Source of the DNA: Avisuccinivibrio_A sp964399665
GTDB lineage: Bacteria > Pseudomonadota > Gammaproteobacteria > Enterobacterales > Succinivibrionaceae
Direction of reading: 5' to 3'
DNA length: 6,752 bases
Assembly (NCBI GenBank): GCA_964399665.1
Contig: CAYNSI010000123.1
Span: 1-6,752 of the forward strand
Shown here: piece after piece, positions 1 to 5,287 of the stretch
How positions within the stretch are numbered: the stretch's first letter is position 1
Layout: the number at the start of each line of letters is the position of its first letter
Notes under the pieces: model-generated
Databases searched by the model: none
Seen by the model: the letters and a program-made list of their open reading frames with translations, nothing else
Told to the model about the DNA's origin: nothing
Made by a program: the position numbers and the translations under genes

Positions 1-47
1 TTCCTAAAACATCCAGATAAATTTCACACATATGCTTAGCGTTAAGC

Positions 48-1022
48 TTAGGATGCTTTTTCTCCCGGATAGGTTATACCCCAGTCTTGGCGTAATTTGT
101 CCATAAGATCCATTACCTTTAAGGTGATGTCATGGGGCATTGAAGGGCATTCAAGCTCACCTTTTTTAATGGTTTCAAGGCATTCTGTCACCTGATATTC
201 ATAGCCTGTTATCTGCCTTGGAACTTCATAGGCGGCGCACAGGTAGTGGTCGCGGTCATATCTTTTAATGCGGCAGGGATTGTTGATATTATCAACTAAA
301 AGATAGCCTTTTTCGCCGTAAATGCATCCTGAGCGATCAGAAGGGGTCAATGTGCCCGCAAGCAGTGAAGCGCTGCTGCCGTTATCGTAATTTAAGATGA
401 TGTTGCAGCCAACATCCATGCCGCTGTCATCCCTGATGCAGGTGCCATGAATTTCCCTGACATTGTCACCTAAGATCATCATGGCAAAGTTTAAGGTATA
501 GACTCCGAGATCAAGCAGAGCCCCTCCTCCAAGCTTAAAATCAAGGCGTTCTGCCTTGGGATAGCACAGATTTGCCTGTACTGTATGAACCTTTCCTATG
601 ATATCTTTTGAGATAATGTCTCCAATAAGTTGTCTTGACGGCTGATAGCGGATCCACATCGCTTCGGTGATCAGGACCTTATTTTTTTTGGCAAGTTCAA
701 AAAGTTCTACTGCCTGAGCTTTGTTTAAGGTGAAGCTTTTTTCAAGTAAAACATGCTTTTTGGCAAGAATGGCAGCTTTGGCATTTTCAAAGTGACACAG
801 ATTGGGTGTTGCAATGTACACTAAATCAATGTCAGGATCTTTCAAAACTTTATCATAGGAGCCGCAGGCTTTGGGAATGTCATAGAGTTTTGTAAATTCC
901 CGGGCTTTTTTAAGGGTACGGGAAGCTGCCGCCTCAAGTACGATATCTTCATGATTTAACTCTTTAAGGGTAGCAGCCATATTTCCTGCCATCCTGCCGG
1001 TACCCATGATTGCAACTTTCAT
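48..1022 (-). CDS. Gfo/Idh/MocA-family NAD(P)-dependent oxidoreductase
   Basis: This 324-residue protein is a probable soluble dehydrogenase acting on a sugar, inositol-like or diol substrate with NAD(P). The N-terminal Rossmann fold shows GTGRMAG at residues 7-13, followed by ATPN at 71-74 and the family EK pair in LLEKSF (E94-K95; most members have EKP). EAMWIRYQP at 120-128 and GGGALLDLGVYTL at 165-177 begin the C-terminal alpha/beta substrate domain and resemble the dihydrodiol-dehydrogenase-like branch of the family. The length is typical and the frame is intact. I chose the ATG at 1022-1020 because AAGGAG (plus-strand 1028-1033) sits 5 nt upstream; a GTG two codons earlier overlaps that site and is unlikely. 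The gene follows argD on the same strand after 198 bp, so co-transcription is doubtful, and no arginine role is implied. The family is secure; the substrate cannot be read from sequence. Confidence 0.9.
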   Translation of the reverse strand: MKVAIMGTGRMAGNMAATLKELNHEDIVLEAAASRTLKKAREFTKLYDIPKACGSYDKVLKDPDIDLVYIATPNLCHFENAKAAILAKKHVLLEKSFTLNKAQAVELFELAKKNKVLITEAMWIRYQPSRQLIGDIISKDIIGKVHTVQANLCYPKAERLDFKLGGGALLDLGVYTLNFAMMILGDNVREIHGTCIRDDSGMDVGCNIILNYDNGSSASLLAGTLTPSDRSGCIYGEKGYLLVDNINNPCRIKRYDRDHYLCAAYEVPRQITGYEYQVTECLETIKKGELECPSMPHDITLKVMDLMDKLRQDWGITYPGEKAS

Positions 1023-1027
1023 AAACA

Positions 1028-1033
1028 CTCCTT
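1028..1033 (-). promoter_or_regulatory. Shine-Dalgarno site that fixes the oxidoreductase start
   Basis: On the minus strand this reads AAGGAG, followed by a 5-nt spacer (TGTTT) and then ATG at 1022-1020. It supports the ATG start over the in-frame GTG at 1028-1026, which would overlap the ribosome-binding site and leave no spacer. Confidence 0.8.
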
Positions 1034-1157
1034 ATAGGACGACCTAAAGCCAGGGTCCCAAAACTTTCTGTTACTTCCTGCAACGACCAAGTTTTTCATC
1101 ATAGAACAAGATATTCAATGTACCTTACTTTAAGTTACTTCATCAAGGTATAGACCT

Positions 1158-1190
1158 AAAAGAGCCAGCCGGTCGCACCGACGAGAGGCT
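1158..1190 (-). terminator. Possible terminator downstream of argD
   Basis: In the minus direction, about 37 nt after the argD stop, AGCC pairs with GGCT (plus-strand 1187-1190 and 1163-1166). Inside them GTCG pairs with CGAC (1179-1182 and 1172-1175) around a 3-nt loop, and a short CTTTT tail follows (1158-1162). The stem is interrupted by unpaired bases (4 nt on one side, 5 on the other) and the T-run is only four long, so this is a weak candidate. If real, it would end the argCBAD transcript before the oxidoreductase. The rest of the 1023-1226 spacer shows no gene and no other clear signal. Confidence 0.35.
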
Positions 1191-1226
1191 TATTAAATCA
1201 CCGGGCATTACATGCCTTCCCTTGCC

Positions 1227-2444
1227 TTATTTGGACTTTTCATCTTCTAAAGCCTTTTTTAAAGCAGTCTCCAAAAGTTCAAGACCTAAGGCAAGTTCCT
1301 TTTTCTTGATGACAAGTGGCGGGGCCAGGCGAATCACATTGGAACCTGCCTGAAGGATAAAAAGATGCTCTTTGGCACAATATTTTTGTATAAGGCCTGC
1401 CTTATTTTCCAAAATTCCGGTTAGTTCAGCCCCGCATAACAGACCTGCTCCGCGTATCTGCTTAAAACAGTTAAGCCTTGAATTGATATTTTCAAGTCCT
1501 GTGGCAAGAATTTTGCCTTTTTCTCTGACCTTAGCCAAAAATTCATCTGATCCTACCTTAGTGACAACATAGTCTGCCACGGCACAGGCCACAGGATTGC
1601 CTCCGAAAGTAGTACCATGAACCCCGGGACTAAAATGGGCGGCAATCTTTTGTGAAGTAAGCACCGCTCCTATGGGAAGACCTGCTCCCAGGCCTTTTGC
1701 CGAGGTTAGGATATCAGGCCTGAAGTCGTACTGCTCATAGGCAAAGAAAGTTCCTGTCCTGCCGATCCCCGTCTGCACTTCATCAACGATAATAAGGGCT
1801 TGATGTTTTTTGGCATACTCTATTACCGTGTGCAAAAAGTTGGGATCAATATTGATAATGCCGCCTTCTCCTTGGATAAGCTCAAGCATAACTGCGCAGG
1901 TATTATCTGAAATTGCCTCTTTAAAAGCTTCTGCATCATTGTAGGGGACATGGGTAATACCGGCTATTTTGGGACCGAATCCTGAAGAATATTTCTCCTG
2001 ACCTCCTACGGTTACCGAAAATAAGGTCCTGCCGTGAAAGCTTTGTAAAAAGGAGATGATTTCATGCTTTTGTGGTCCAAAATCATCGCAGGCTGCTCTT
2101 CTTGCAAGTTTTAAGGCCCCTTCATTGGCTTCAGCTCCAGAGTTGGCAAAAAATACTCTTTCATAGCCGGTTCTTAAACAAAGTTTACGCGCCAGGGTCA
2201 GGGTTTTGTCGTTCACAAAAATATTGCTTGCATGCACCAGTCTTTTAGCCTGTTTTGCAATAATTTTGGTTACCTTCTTGTGATTGTGCCCGAGGCAGTT
2301 GACAGCTATCCCAGCGGTAAAATCAAGATAGGAATTATCAAGATCGTCAAAAACCCGGGATCCTCTACCCTTTACCAACACCATATCAAGAGGGCTGTAG
2401 CAGGGGAACATATACTTTTCAAAATCTTCTCTTAAAGCTTTCAT
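1227..2444 (-). CDS. argD: Acetylornithine aminotransferase (class III, PLP)
   Basis: ArgD transfers the amino group of glutamate to N-acetylglutamate-5-semialdehyde, giving N-acetylornithine in the cytoplasm. The E. coli enzyme also serves as succinyl-diaminopimelate aminotransferase in lysine synthesis, and this one may too. The protein has 405 residues, close to the 406 of E. coli ArgD. Class-III markers are present in order: DFTAGIAVNCLGH at 41-53, the phosphate-binding NSGAEANEGALKLAR at 101-115, DEVQTGIGRTG at 221-231 with the pyridine-nitrogen aspartate D221, the Schiff-base lysine K250 in SAKGLGAGLPIGA, and GTTFGGNP at 277-284. The ATG at 2444-2442 has GAGAGG 10 nt upstream (2455-2460), lying on the last codons and stop of the preceding synthase gene, which suggests translational coupling. 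It is the last gene of the argC-argB-synthase-argD block. The frame is intact with no missing key residue. A GabT/AstC paralogue is unlikely given the context. Confidence 0.96.
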   Translation of the reverse strand: MKALREDFEKYMFPCYSPLDMVLVKGRGSRVFDDLDNSYLDFTAGIAVNCLGHNHKKVTKIIAKQAKRLVHASNIFVNDKTLTLARKLCLRTGYERVFFANSGAEANEGALKLARRAACDDFGPQKHEIISFLQSFHGRTLFSVTVGGQEKYSSGFGPKIAGITHVPYNDAEAFKEAISDNTCAVMLELIQGEGGIINIDPNFLHTVIEYAKKHQALIIVDEVQTGIGRTGTFFAYEQYDFRPDILTSAKGLGAGLPIGAVLTSQKIAAHFSPGVHGTTFGGNPVACAVADYVVTKVGSDEFLAKVREKGKILATGLENINSRLNCFKQIRGAGLLCGAELTGILENKAGLIQKYCAKEHLFILQAGSNVIRLAPPLVIKKKELALGLELLETALKKALEDEKSK

Positions 2445-2450
2445 GACAAC

Positions 2451-3119
2451 TCAACCTCTCTTCCTTATCGGGTACGTGAAGTTAATCTCATAGGCATGCT
2501 CATCACAGGCAAATTTTTTTGGGCAGTTTTCACAATCCTTTAAAATTTTTTCCGGCAGCGCCTCCCTGGTAGTTTTATCAAATCCTATCCTGGCAAAAAA
2601 TTGGGGATTGCGGGTTAGGGCAAAGACTTTTTTAATTTCCATCTGCTGGGCTTTTTTAAGAAGGAAAGTTACAATGGCTCTTCCTTGGCCCTGACGCTGA
2701 ATAGCGGGGCTGACACCAAGAGATCTGATTTCGGCAAGACCTGAATCGTAGACATATAAAGAGGCGCAGCCTACTACTCTGCCGTCCTTAACACATACTG
2801 CAAAGGTAAGGATATTTCTTATGATGTCTTCACGCGGCCTTGGCAGGTTTTCGCCAACCTTGGCCCAGTGGCATACCATCTCGTAAAGGGCGTCGACATC
2901 AGAAAGCCTGGCCTGGCGTACCACAAAGTTATCAGTATTTTTAGAGCCTAAAAGTTCTGTTACCTGATTTAAGGCCTCAGCAATTTTGTTAAGCTCATGG
3001 GAGGAGAGCTGATTGAGCCTGTGTAGATCCAGGGCTTTATCATAAAGCTCGCTGACGTTTAAGCTTGAATAATCTCCTTTGTTTAAAAAAGGGATCTTTT
3101 TATTGTTCAAATCATCCAT
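2451..3119 (-). CDS. argA: Short GNAT-type N-acetylglutamate synthase
   Basis: This protein probably transfers acetyl from acetyl-CoA to the amino group of glutamate, the first step of arginine synthesis. A GNAT domain spans residues 67-190: VVRQARLSDVDAL starts it, the acetyl-CoA P-loop pattern QxxGxG is QRQGQGR at 141-147, and ALTRNPQFFARIGF (167-180) is the typical C-terminal strand and helix. The order of these blocks matches the C-terminal domain of E. coli ArgA, but the amino-acid-kinase-like domain of that 443-residue enzyme is absent. The protein is nearer the short synthases of the mycobacterial Rv2747 type and the domain fused to some ArgH proteins. Two features stand out: a helical N-terminal stretch of about 65 residues with no recognised family, and a cysteine motif CENCPKKFAC at 196-205 (C196, C199, C205). 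The Shine-Dalgarno site before the ATG is poor (GTAGAGA directly abutting), and no alternative start fits better. Its position between argB and argD, in a cluster otherwise lacking the first step, is the main support for the role. Another amino-acid acetyltransferase remains possible. Confidence 0.83.
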   Translation of the reverse strand: MDDLNNKKIPFLNKGDYSSLNVSELYDKALDLHRLNQLSSHELNKIAEALNQVTELLGSKNTDNFVVRQARLSDVDALYEMVCHWAKVGENLPRPREDIIRNILTFAVCVKDGRVVGCASLYVYDSGLAEIRSLGVSPAIQRQGQGRAIVTFLLKKAQQMEIKKVFALTRNPQFFARIGFDKTTREALPEKILKDCENCPKKFACDEHAYEINFTYPIRKRG

Positions 3120-3137
3120 TCTCTACACTTATCTTGT

Positions 3138-3163
3138 TAACCTTTGAAAGTTATTTTAGGTTA
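3138..3163 (-). other. Small inverted repeat ahead of the synthase start
   Basis: TAACCT at 3138-3143 and AGGTTA at 3158-3163 are perfect 6-bp complements with a 14-nt loop. In the minus-strand transcript, the TAACCT arm contributed by the pentanucleotide repeat could pair with AGGTTA about 19 nt before the synthase ATG. Neighbouring copies of the repeat offer alternative partners, so several registers are possible. No T-tract follows, so it is not a standard terminator. Confidence 0.35.
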
Positions 3164-3185
3164 GGTTAGGTTAGGTCAGGTCAGG
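3156..3185. repeat. Tandem pentanucleotide repeat (TTAGG)4(TCAGG)2
   Basis: Six head-to-tail 5-nt units lie without interruption in the argB/synthase spacer: four TTAGG (3156-3175) and two TCAGG (3176-3185). In the transcript sense they read CCTGA twice, then CCTAA four times. The tract lies 36 nt before the synthase ATG, outside both reading frames, so a change in unit number would alter spacing or folding rather than frame. Function is unknown. Confidence 0.9.
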
Positions 3186-3188
3186 AGC

Positions 3189-3203
3189 AGGGCATAGTGC
3201 CCT
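3189..3203 (-). other. Intercistronic hairpin immediately after argB
   Basis: AGGGCA (3189-3194) and TGCCCT (3198-3203) form a perfect, GC-rich 6-bp stem with a 3-nt loop. It starts one nucleotide past the argB stop codon (3207-3205). In the transcript sense, GCTCCTGACC follows rather than a T-run, so full termination is unlikely. It could instead protect the upstream argCB message from 3' decay or cause partial read-through control. Confidence 0.55.
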
Positions 3204-3204
3204 T

Positions 3205-3969
3205 TTATCGGTAAACGGTAAAAACGGTGCCGTTAAGTTCTGCAAAATCGGACGCTAAGGCACTGGATAGATCTTTTAGTGAAGTTAAGATCACTTTATT
3301 TAAAGTCTCCTTTGATGCTGCAAGGGCCGAGCGGACTTTAACCACCATCCCCTCTGTCACCACGCCGCGGGCAATAAGCTCTTCCCCTAAGGCTTCATCA
3401 ATTTGAGGGATCAAATGTCCCTTATCATCCAAAACGCCGCTGACATCAGAAACTAAGATGAGAGGTGCTTTAAAGAGTTTGGCAAGAGCCAGGGCGACAT
3501 CATCAGCATTGATGTTGTAAAGTGTCCCATCCTTAATGCCTATTGAAGATATCAGGGGCACAAAACCCTCGTTTAGAAGCATTTGCAAAAATTTACTGTC
3601 ATTGGCAGCTGCCGAGGCAACTTGTCCGAATTTTGCATCCATAGGCTTTAGAACGACAGCATCACCGTCGGTGGCACACAGTCCCAAGGCTTTTTTGCCG
3701 CAGGATAAGGCCAAAGCCTGTAGATTTTTATTACAAAAACCTGACAGCATCCCCGTAATATAGGGCATGGCCTCCTTAGGACTTACCCTGATACCGTCTA
3801 TTTTGGGAGTTACAATTGCAAGCTTTTTTAGAAGATCGTCTACTATCACCCCGCCGCCGTGCACAATGACGGCTTTTTTATCAAGATTTTTGAAAAACTG
3901 TTCCAGAAGATCCGGAGTACTAAGATTCTTGCCGCTTAATTTAATGATAACGGGGATCTTGTTATCCAT
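3205..3969 (-). CDS. argB: Acetylglutamate kinase
   Basis: ArgB phosphorylates N-acetylglutamate with ATP to N-acetylglutamyl-5-phosphate, the second step of the pathway. The protein has 254 residues, close to the 258 of E. coli ArgB. Amino-acid-kinase motifs are present: KLSG at 10-13 with the catalytic lysine K10 (E. coli has KLGG, so one glycine is serine here), VHGGG at 36-40, substrate-binding R61 in GIRVSPKEA, ITGMLSGFCNK at 71-81, YNINADDVA at 151-159, SDVSGVLDDKG at 174-184 and GMVVKV with K211. There is no N-terminal extension helix of the kind found in arginine-inhibited hexameric kinases, so I infer an arginine-insensitive, E. coli-like dimer with feedback control elsewhere. Its ATG lies 2 nt after the argC stop and has only a weak upstream GGGA at a long spacing, so translation is probably coupled to argC. 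Confidence 0.97.
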   Translation of the reverse strand: MDNKIPVIIKLSGKNLSTPDLLEQFFKNLDKKAVIVHGGGVIVDDLLKKLAIVTPKIDGIRVSPKEAMPYITGMLSGFCNKNLQALALSCGKKALGLCATDGDAVVLKPMDAKFGQVASAAANDSKFLQMLLNEGFVPLISSIGIKDGTLYNINADDVALALAKLFKAPLILVSDVSGVLDDKGHLIPQIDEALGEELIARGVVTEGMVVKVRSALAASKETLNKVILTSLKDLSSALASDFAELNGTVFTVYR

Positions 3970-3971
3970 AT

Positions 3972-4976
3972 TTATAAAAGTCCCAGGGTTTCACTGAAGT
4001 CATAGGTAAGGTTAAATGCTTGTACTGCCTGTGAAGAAGCTCCCTTCATAAGATTGTCAATGGCAGAACTTATTACAATATATTTGCCGTCGTCCTTGAA
4101 GAAAATGTCACAAAAAGGGGTAAATTCAACATCCTTTACGGCGGAGGGAACATCTTTGAGTCTTACTAAACTCTTATTTTCATATGCATTAAGATAAGCC
4201 TTTGTAATATCAGAGGTGGTAACGTTGTCTCGTAATTTGGCAGTTATGGTAGCTAAGATCCCGCGCTTAAAATTACCTAAATGAGGATTGAAAATTACTT
4301 CGGTATTTAAATGGGCGGTAATTTCAGGCTGATGGCGGTGGCAGAAGATCCCATAAGCATTGGTACTTACCTCACAAAAATGCGAGTTTAACTTAAGGCC
4401 GCGTCCTGCCCCTGATACTCCGCTTACCGCATTGATAATTGGGCAGAAGTTAAGATTCAAAAGTTTTGCTTCAATAAGAGGCCGCAGGGAAAGCTGCGAT
4501 ACCGTAGGGTAGCATCCGGGAAGTGAGATCAAAGGACATTCCTTAAGATCTTTTTGATTAACAAATTCACAAAGAGCATATATGGCTTTATGTAAAAGAT
4601 CCTGATGCTCATGTTTAAAACCGTAATACTGCTCATAAAACATAGGATCATTTACCCTAAAGGCTCCGGAAAGGTCAAAGACCCGGGCCCCTTGGGATAT
4701 GAAATCTTTTGCAATATCATGACTTACCTTATGATCAGTACACAGGAAGACTGCATCAACCGATGATCCTAAAGCTTTAGGATCTGTTAAAGGCTTAAGG
4801 GGTAAATCACAGCGGTGAGCTAAGGATCCGTGCAGTTGACTGATTTTCTTACCCTGATCTTGAGAGTTTTCTGAGACATACAGTCCTGTAATCTGCGTTT
4901 TTGGGTGATCTGCAAGAAGACTGCACAACACGGCTCCGGTATAGCCGCTTGCTCCCACAATCGCAACATTTAACAT
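3972..4976 (-). CDS. argC: N-acetyl-gamma-glutamyl-phosphate reductase
   Basis: ArgC reduces N-acetylglutamyl-5-phosphate with NADPH to N-acetylglutamate-5-semialdehyde. At 334 residues it is the same length as E. coli ArgC (the type-1, long form). The Rossmann loop GASGYTGAVL is at residues 8-17, FLCTDHKVSHD at 77-87, DLSGAFR at 101-107, the active-site cysteine C155 in LPGCYPT, VSGVSGAGRG at 184-193, HRHQPEI at 213-219 carrying the catalytic histidine, and DNLMKGASSQAVQAFN at 307-322 near the C-terminus. The ATG at 4976-4974 has GAGG (4983-4986) with a 6-nt spacer, a good ribosome-binding site. It is the first gene of the minus-strand arginine block, divergent from argE, so its promoter must lie in 4977-5287. 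No defects are seen. Confidence 0.97.
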   Translation of the reverse strand: MLNVAIVGASGYTGAVLCSLLADHPKTQITGLYVSENSQDQGKKISQLHGSLAHRCDLPLKPLTDPKALGSSVDAVFLCTDHKVSHDIAKDFISQGARVFDLSGAFRVNDPMFYEQYYGFKHEHQDLLHKAIYALCEFVNQKDLKECPLISLPGCYPTVSQLSLRPLIEAKLLNLNFCPIINAVSGVSGAGRGLKLNSHFCEVSTNAYGIFCHRHQPEITAHLNTEVIFNPHLGNFKRGILATITAKLRDNVTTSDITKAYLNAYENKSLVRLKDVPSAVKDVEFTPFCDIFFKDDGKYIVISSAIDNLMKGASSQAVQAFNLTYDFSETLGLL

Positions 4977-5106
4977 GATTTACCTCGAAAAATCTGCGCT
5001 TTGTCCTCAAAGATTACCCTTAACTTTAGGACAATAACAAATCCCGTTTAAGTCTGCACAATAATAAAGCAAATTCAGCGGATAACTGCATGATTTTAAA
5101 GATGTA

Positions 5107-5138
5107 AACCTTGAACACCGCCGGGGCGGCTTGAGGTT
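5107..5138. other. GC-rich composite hairpin in the control region
   Basis: AACCT (5107-5111) pairs with AGGTT (5134-5138), and inside them GCCG (5120-5123) pairs with CGGC (5127-5130) around GGG. The internal bulge is 8 nt on the left and 3 nt on the right. It is the only strongly GC-rich patch in an AT-rich spacer. It could fold in either leader transcript, but no T-tract or leader peptide rich in arginine codons was recognised beside it. Confidence 0.4.
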
Positions 5139-5159
5139 ATGCTGCAGTTTTAGCCTGAT

Positions 5160-5193
5160 GCCGTATTTTTATGCAAGGCTTATTTTAATGCAA
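5160..5193. promoter_or_regulatory. Direct repeat resembling ARG-box half-sites
   Basis: TATTTTTATGCAA (5164-5176) and TATTTTAATGCAA (5181-5193) match at 12 of 13 positions and start 17 bp apart. The core at 5162-5175 agrees with the enterobacterial ArgR consensus (TGAAT, four A/T, ATTCA) at 11 of 14 positions by my count; the core at 5179-5192 agrees at 10. Tandem ARG boxes are normally 21 bp centre to centre, not 17, and AT-rich DNA matches this consensus easily. This is a candidate operator only. Confidence 0.3.
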
Positions 5194-5254
5194 AAAGCTT
5201 AAGCGCCAAAATTTTCCAAATCCTAAGGTGTTATCATCTTCTTAAAGAAAAAAG

Positions 5255-5270
5255 CTTAAGGTACCTTAAG
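5255..5270. repeat. Perfect 16-bp palindrome before the argE ribosome-binding site
   Basis: CTTAAGGTACCTTAAG is its own reverse complement. It ends directly against the AGAGG Shine-Dalgarno candidate of argE (5271-5275). As DNA it could be a dimeric-repressor site; as RNA it could form a 6-bp stem with a GTAC loop. The preceding AAAAAGCTTAAG copy at 5192-5203 shares the left arm. Confidence 0.9.
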
Positions 5271-5287
5271 AGAGGTTTAATGAGAGC

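Larger units (their letters stand above)
4977..5287. promoter_or_regulatory. Divergent argC/argE control region
   Basis: These 311 bp hold no gene and must carry both divergent promoters. They contain a composite hairpin (5107-5138), an AT-rich direct repeat with ArgR-box-like character (5164-5193), a 12-nt direct repeat AAAAAGCTTAAG (5192-5203 and 5249-5260), the small palindrome GCTTAAGC (5197-5204) and a 16-bp palindrome (5255-5270). For argC, a TATTAT on the minus strand (within 5060-5070) is a possible -10 but lacks a good -35. For argE, TATCAT at 5232-5237 is a possible -10, also without a convincing -35. In E. coli the equivalent argE/argCBH region is repressed by ArgR bound to tandem ARG boxes; I infer similar control here, but no box matches that consensus strongly. 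Confidence 0.6.

Noticed and set aside
1..31. Minus-strand ATG at 31-29 opening a frame that runs off the left edge (10 complete codons, MCEIYLDVLG).
   Set aside because: No Shine-Dalgarno site precedes it and ten codons cannot be told from chance.
34..47. Inverted repeat GCTTA/TAAGC with a 4-nt loop directly after the oxidoreductase stop, considered as a terminator.
   Set aside because: The stem is only 5 bp and no T-run follows on the minus strand.
1070..1141. Two copies of GTTACTTC (1070-1077 and 1134-1141) in the argD/oxidoreductase spacer.
   Set aside because: Eight bases is too short to separate from chance in a 198-bp spacer, and no other feature aligns with them.
1372..1572. Plus-strand open frame inside argD.
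   Set aside because: Antisense shadow of a well-supported gene; no start signal or recognisable protein.
2232..2435. Plus-strand open frame inside the 5' part of argD.
   Set aside because: Antisense shadow of argD with no independent support.
3156..3185. TTAGG repeat considered as a telomere-like sequence or CRISPR remnant.
   Set aside because: Only six short units with no spacers, inside a bacterial operon; the similarity to arthropod telomeric TTAGG is coincidental.
3536..3997. Two plus-strand open frames antisense to argB.
   Set aside because: Both mirror the argB coding frame; the translations show no known family and no ribosome-binding site was seen.
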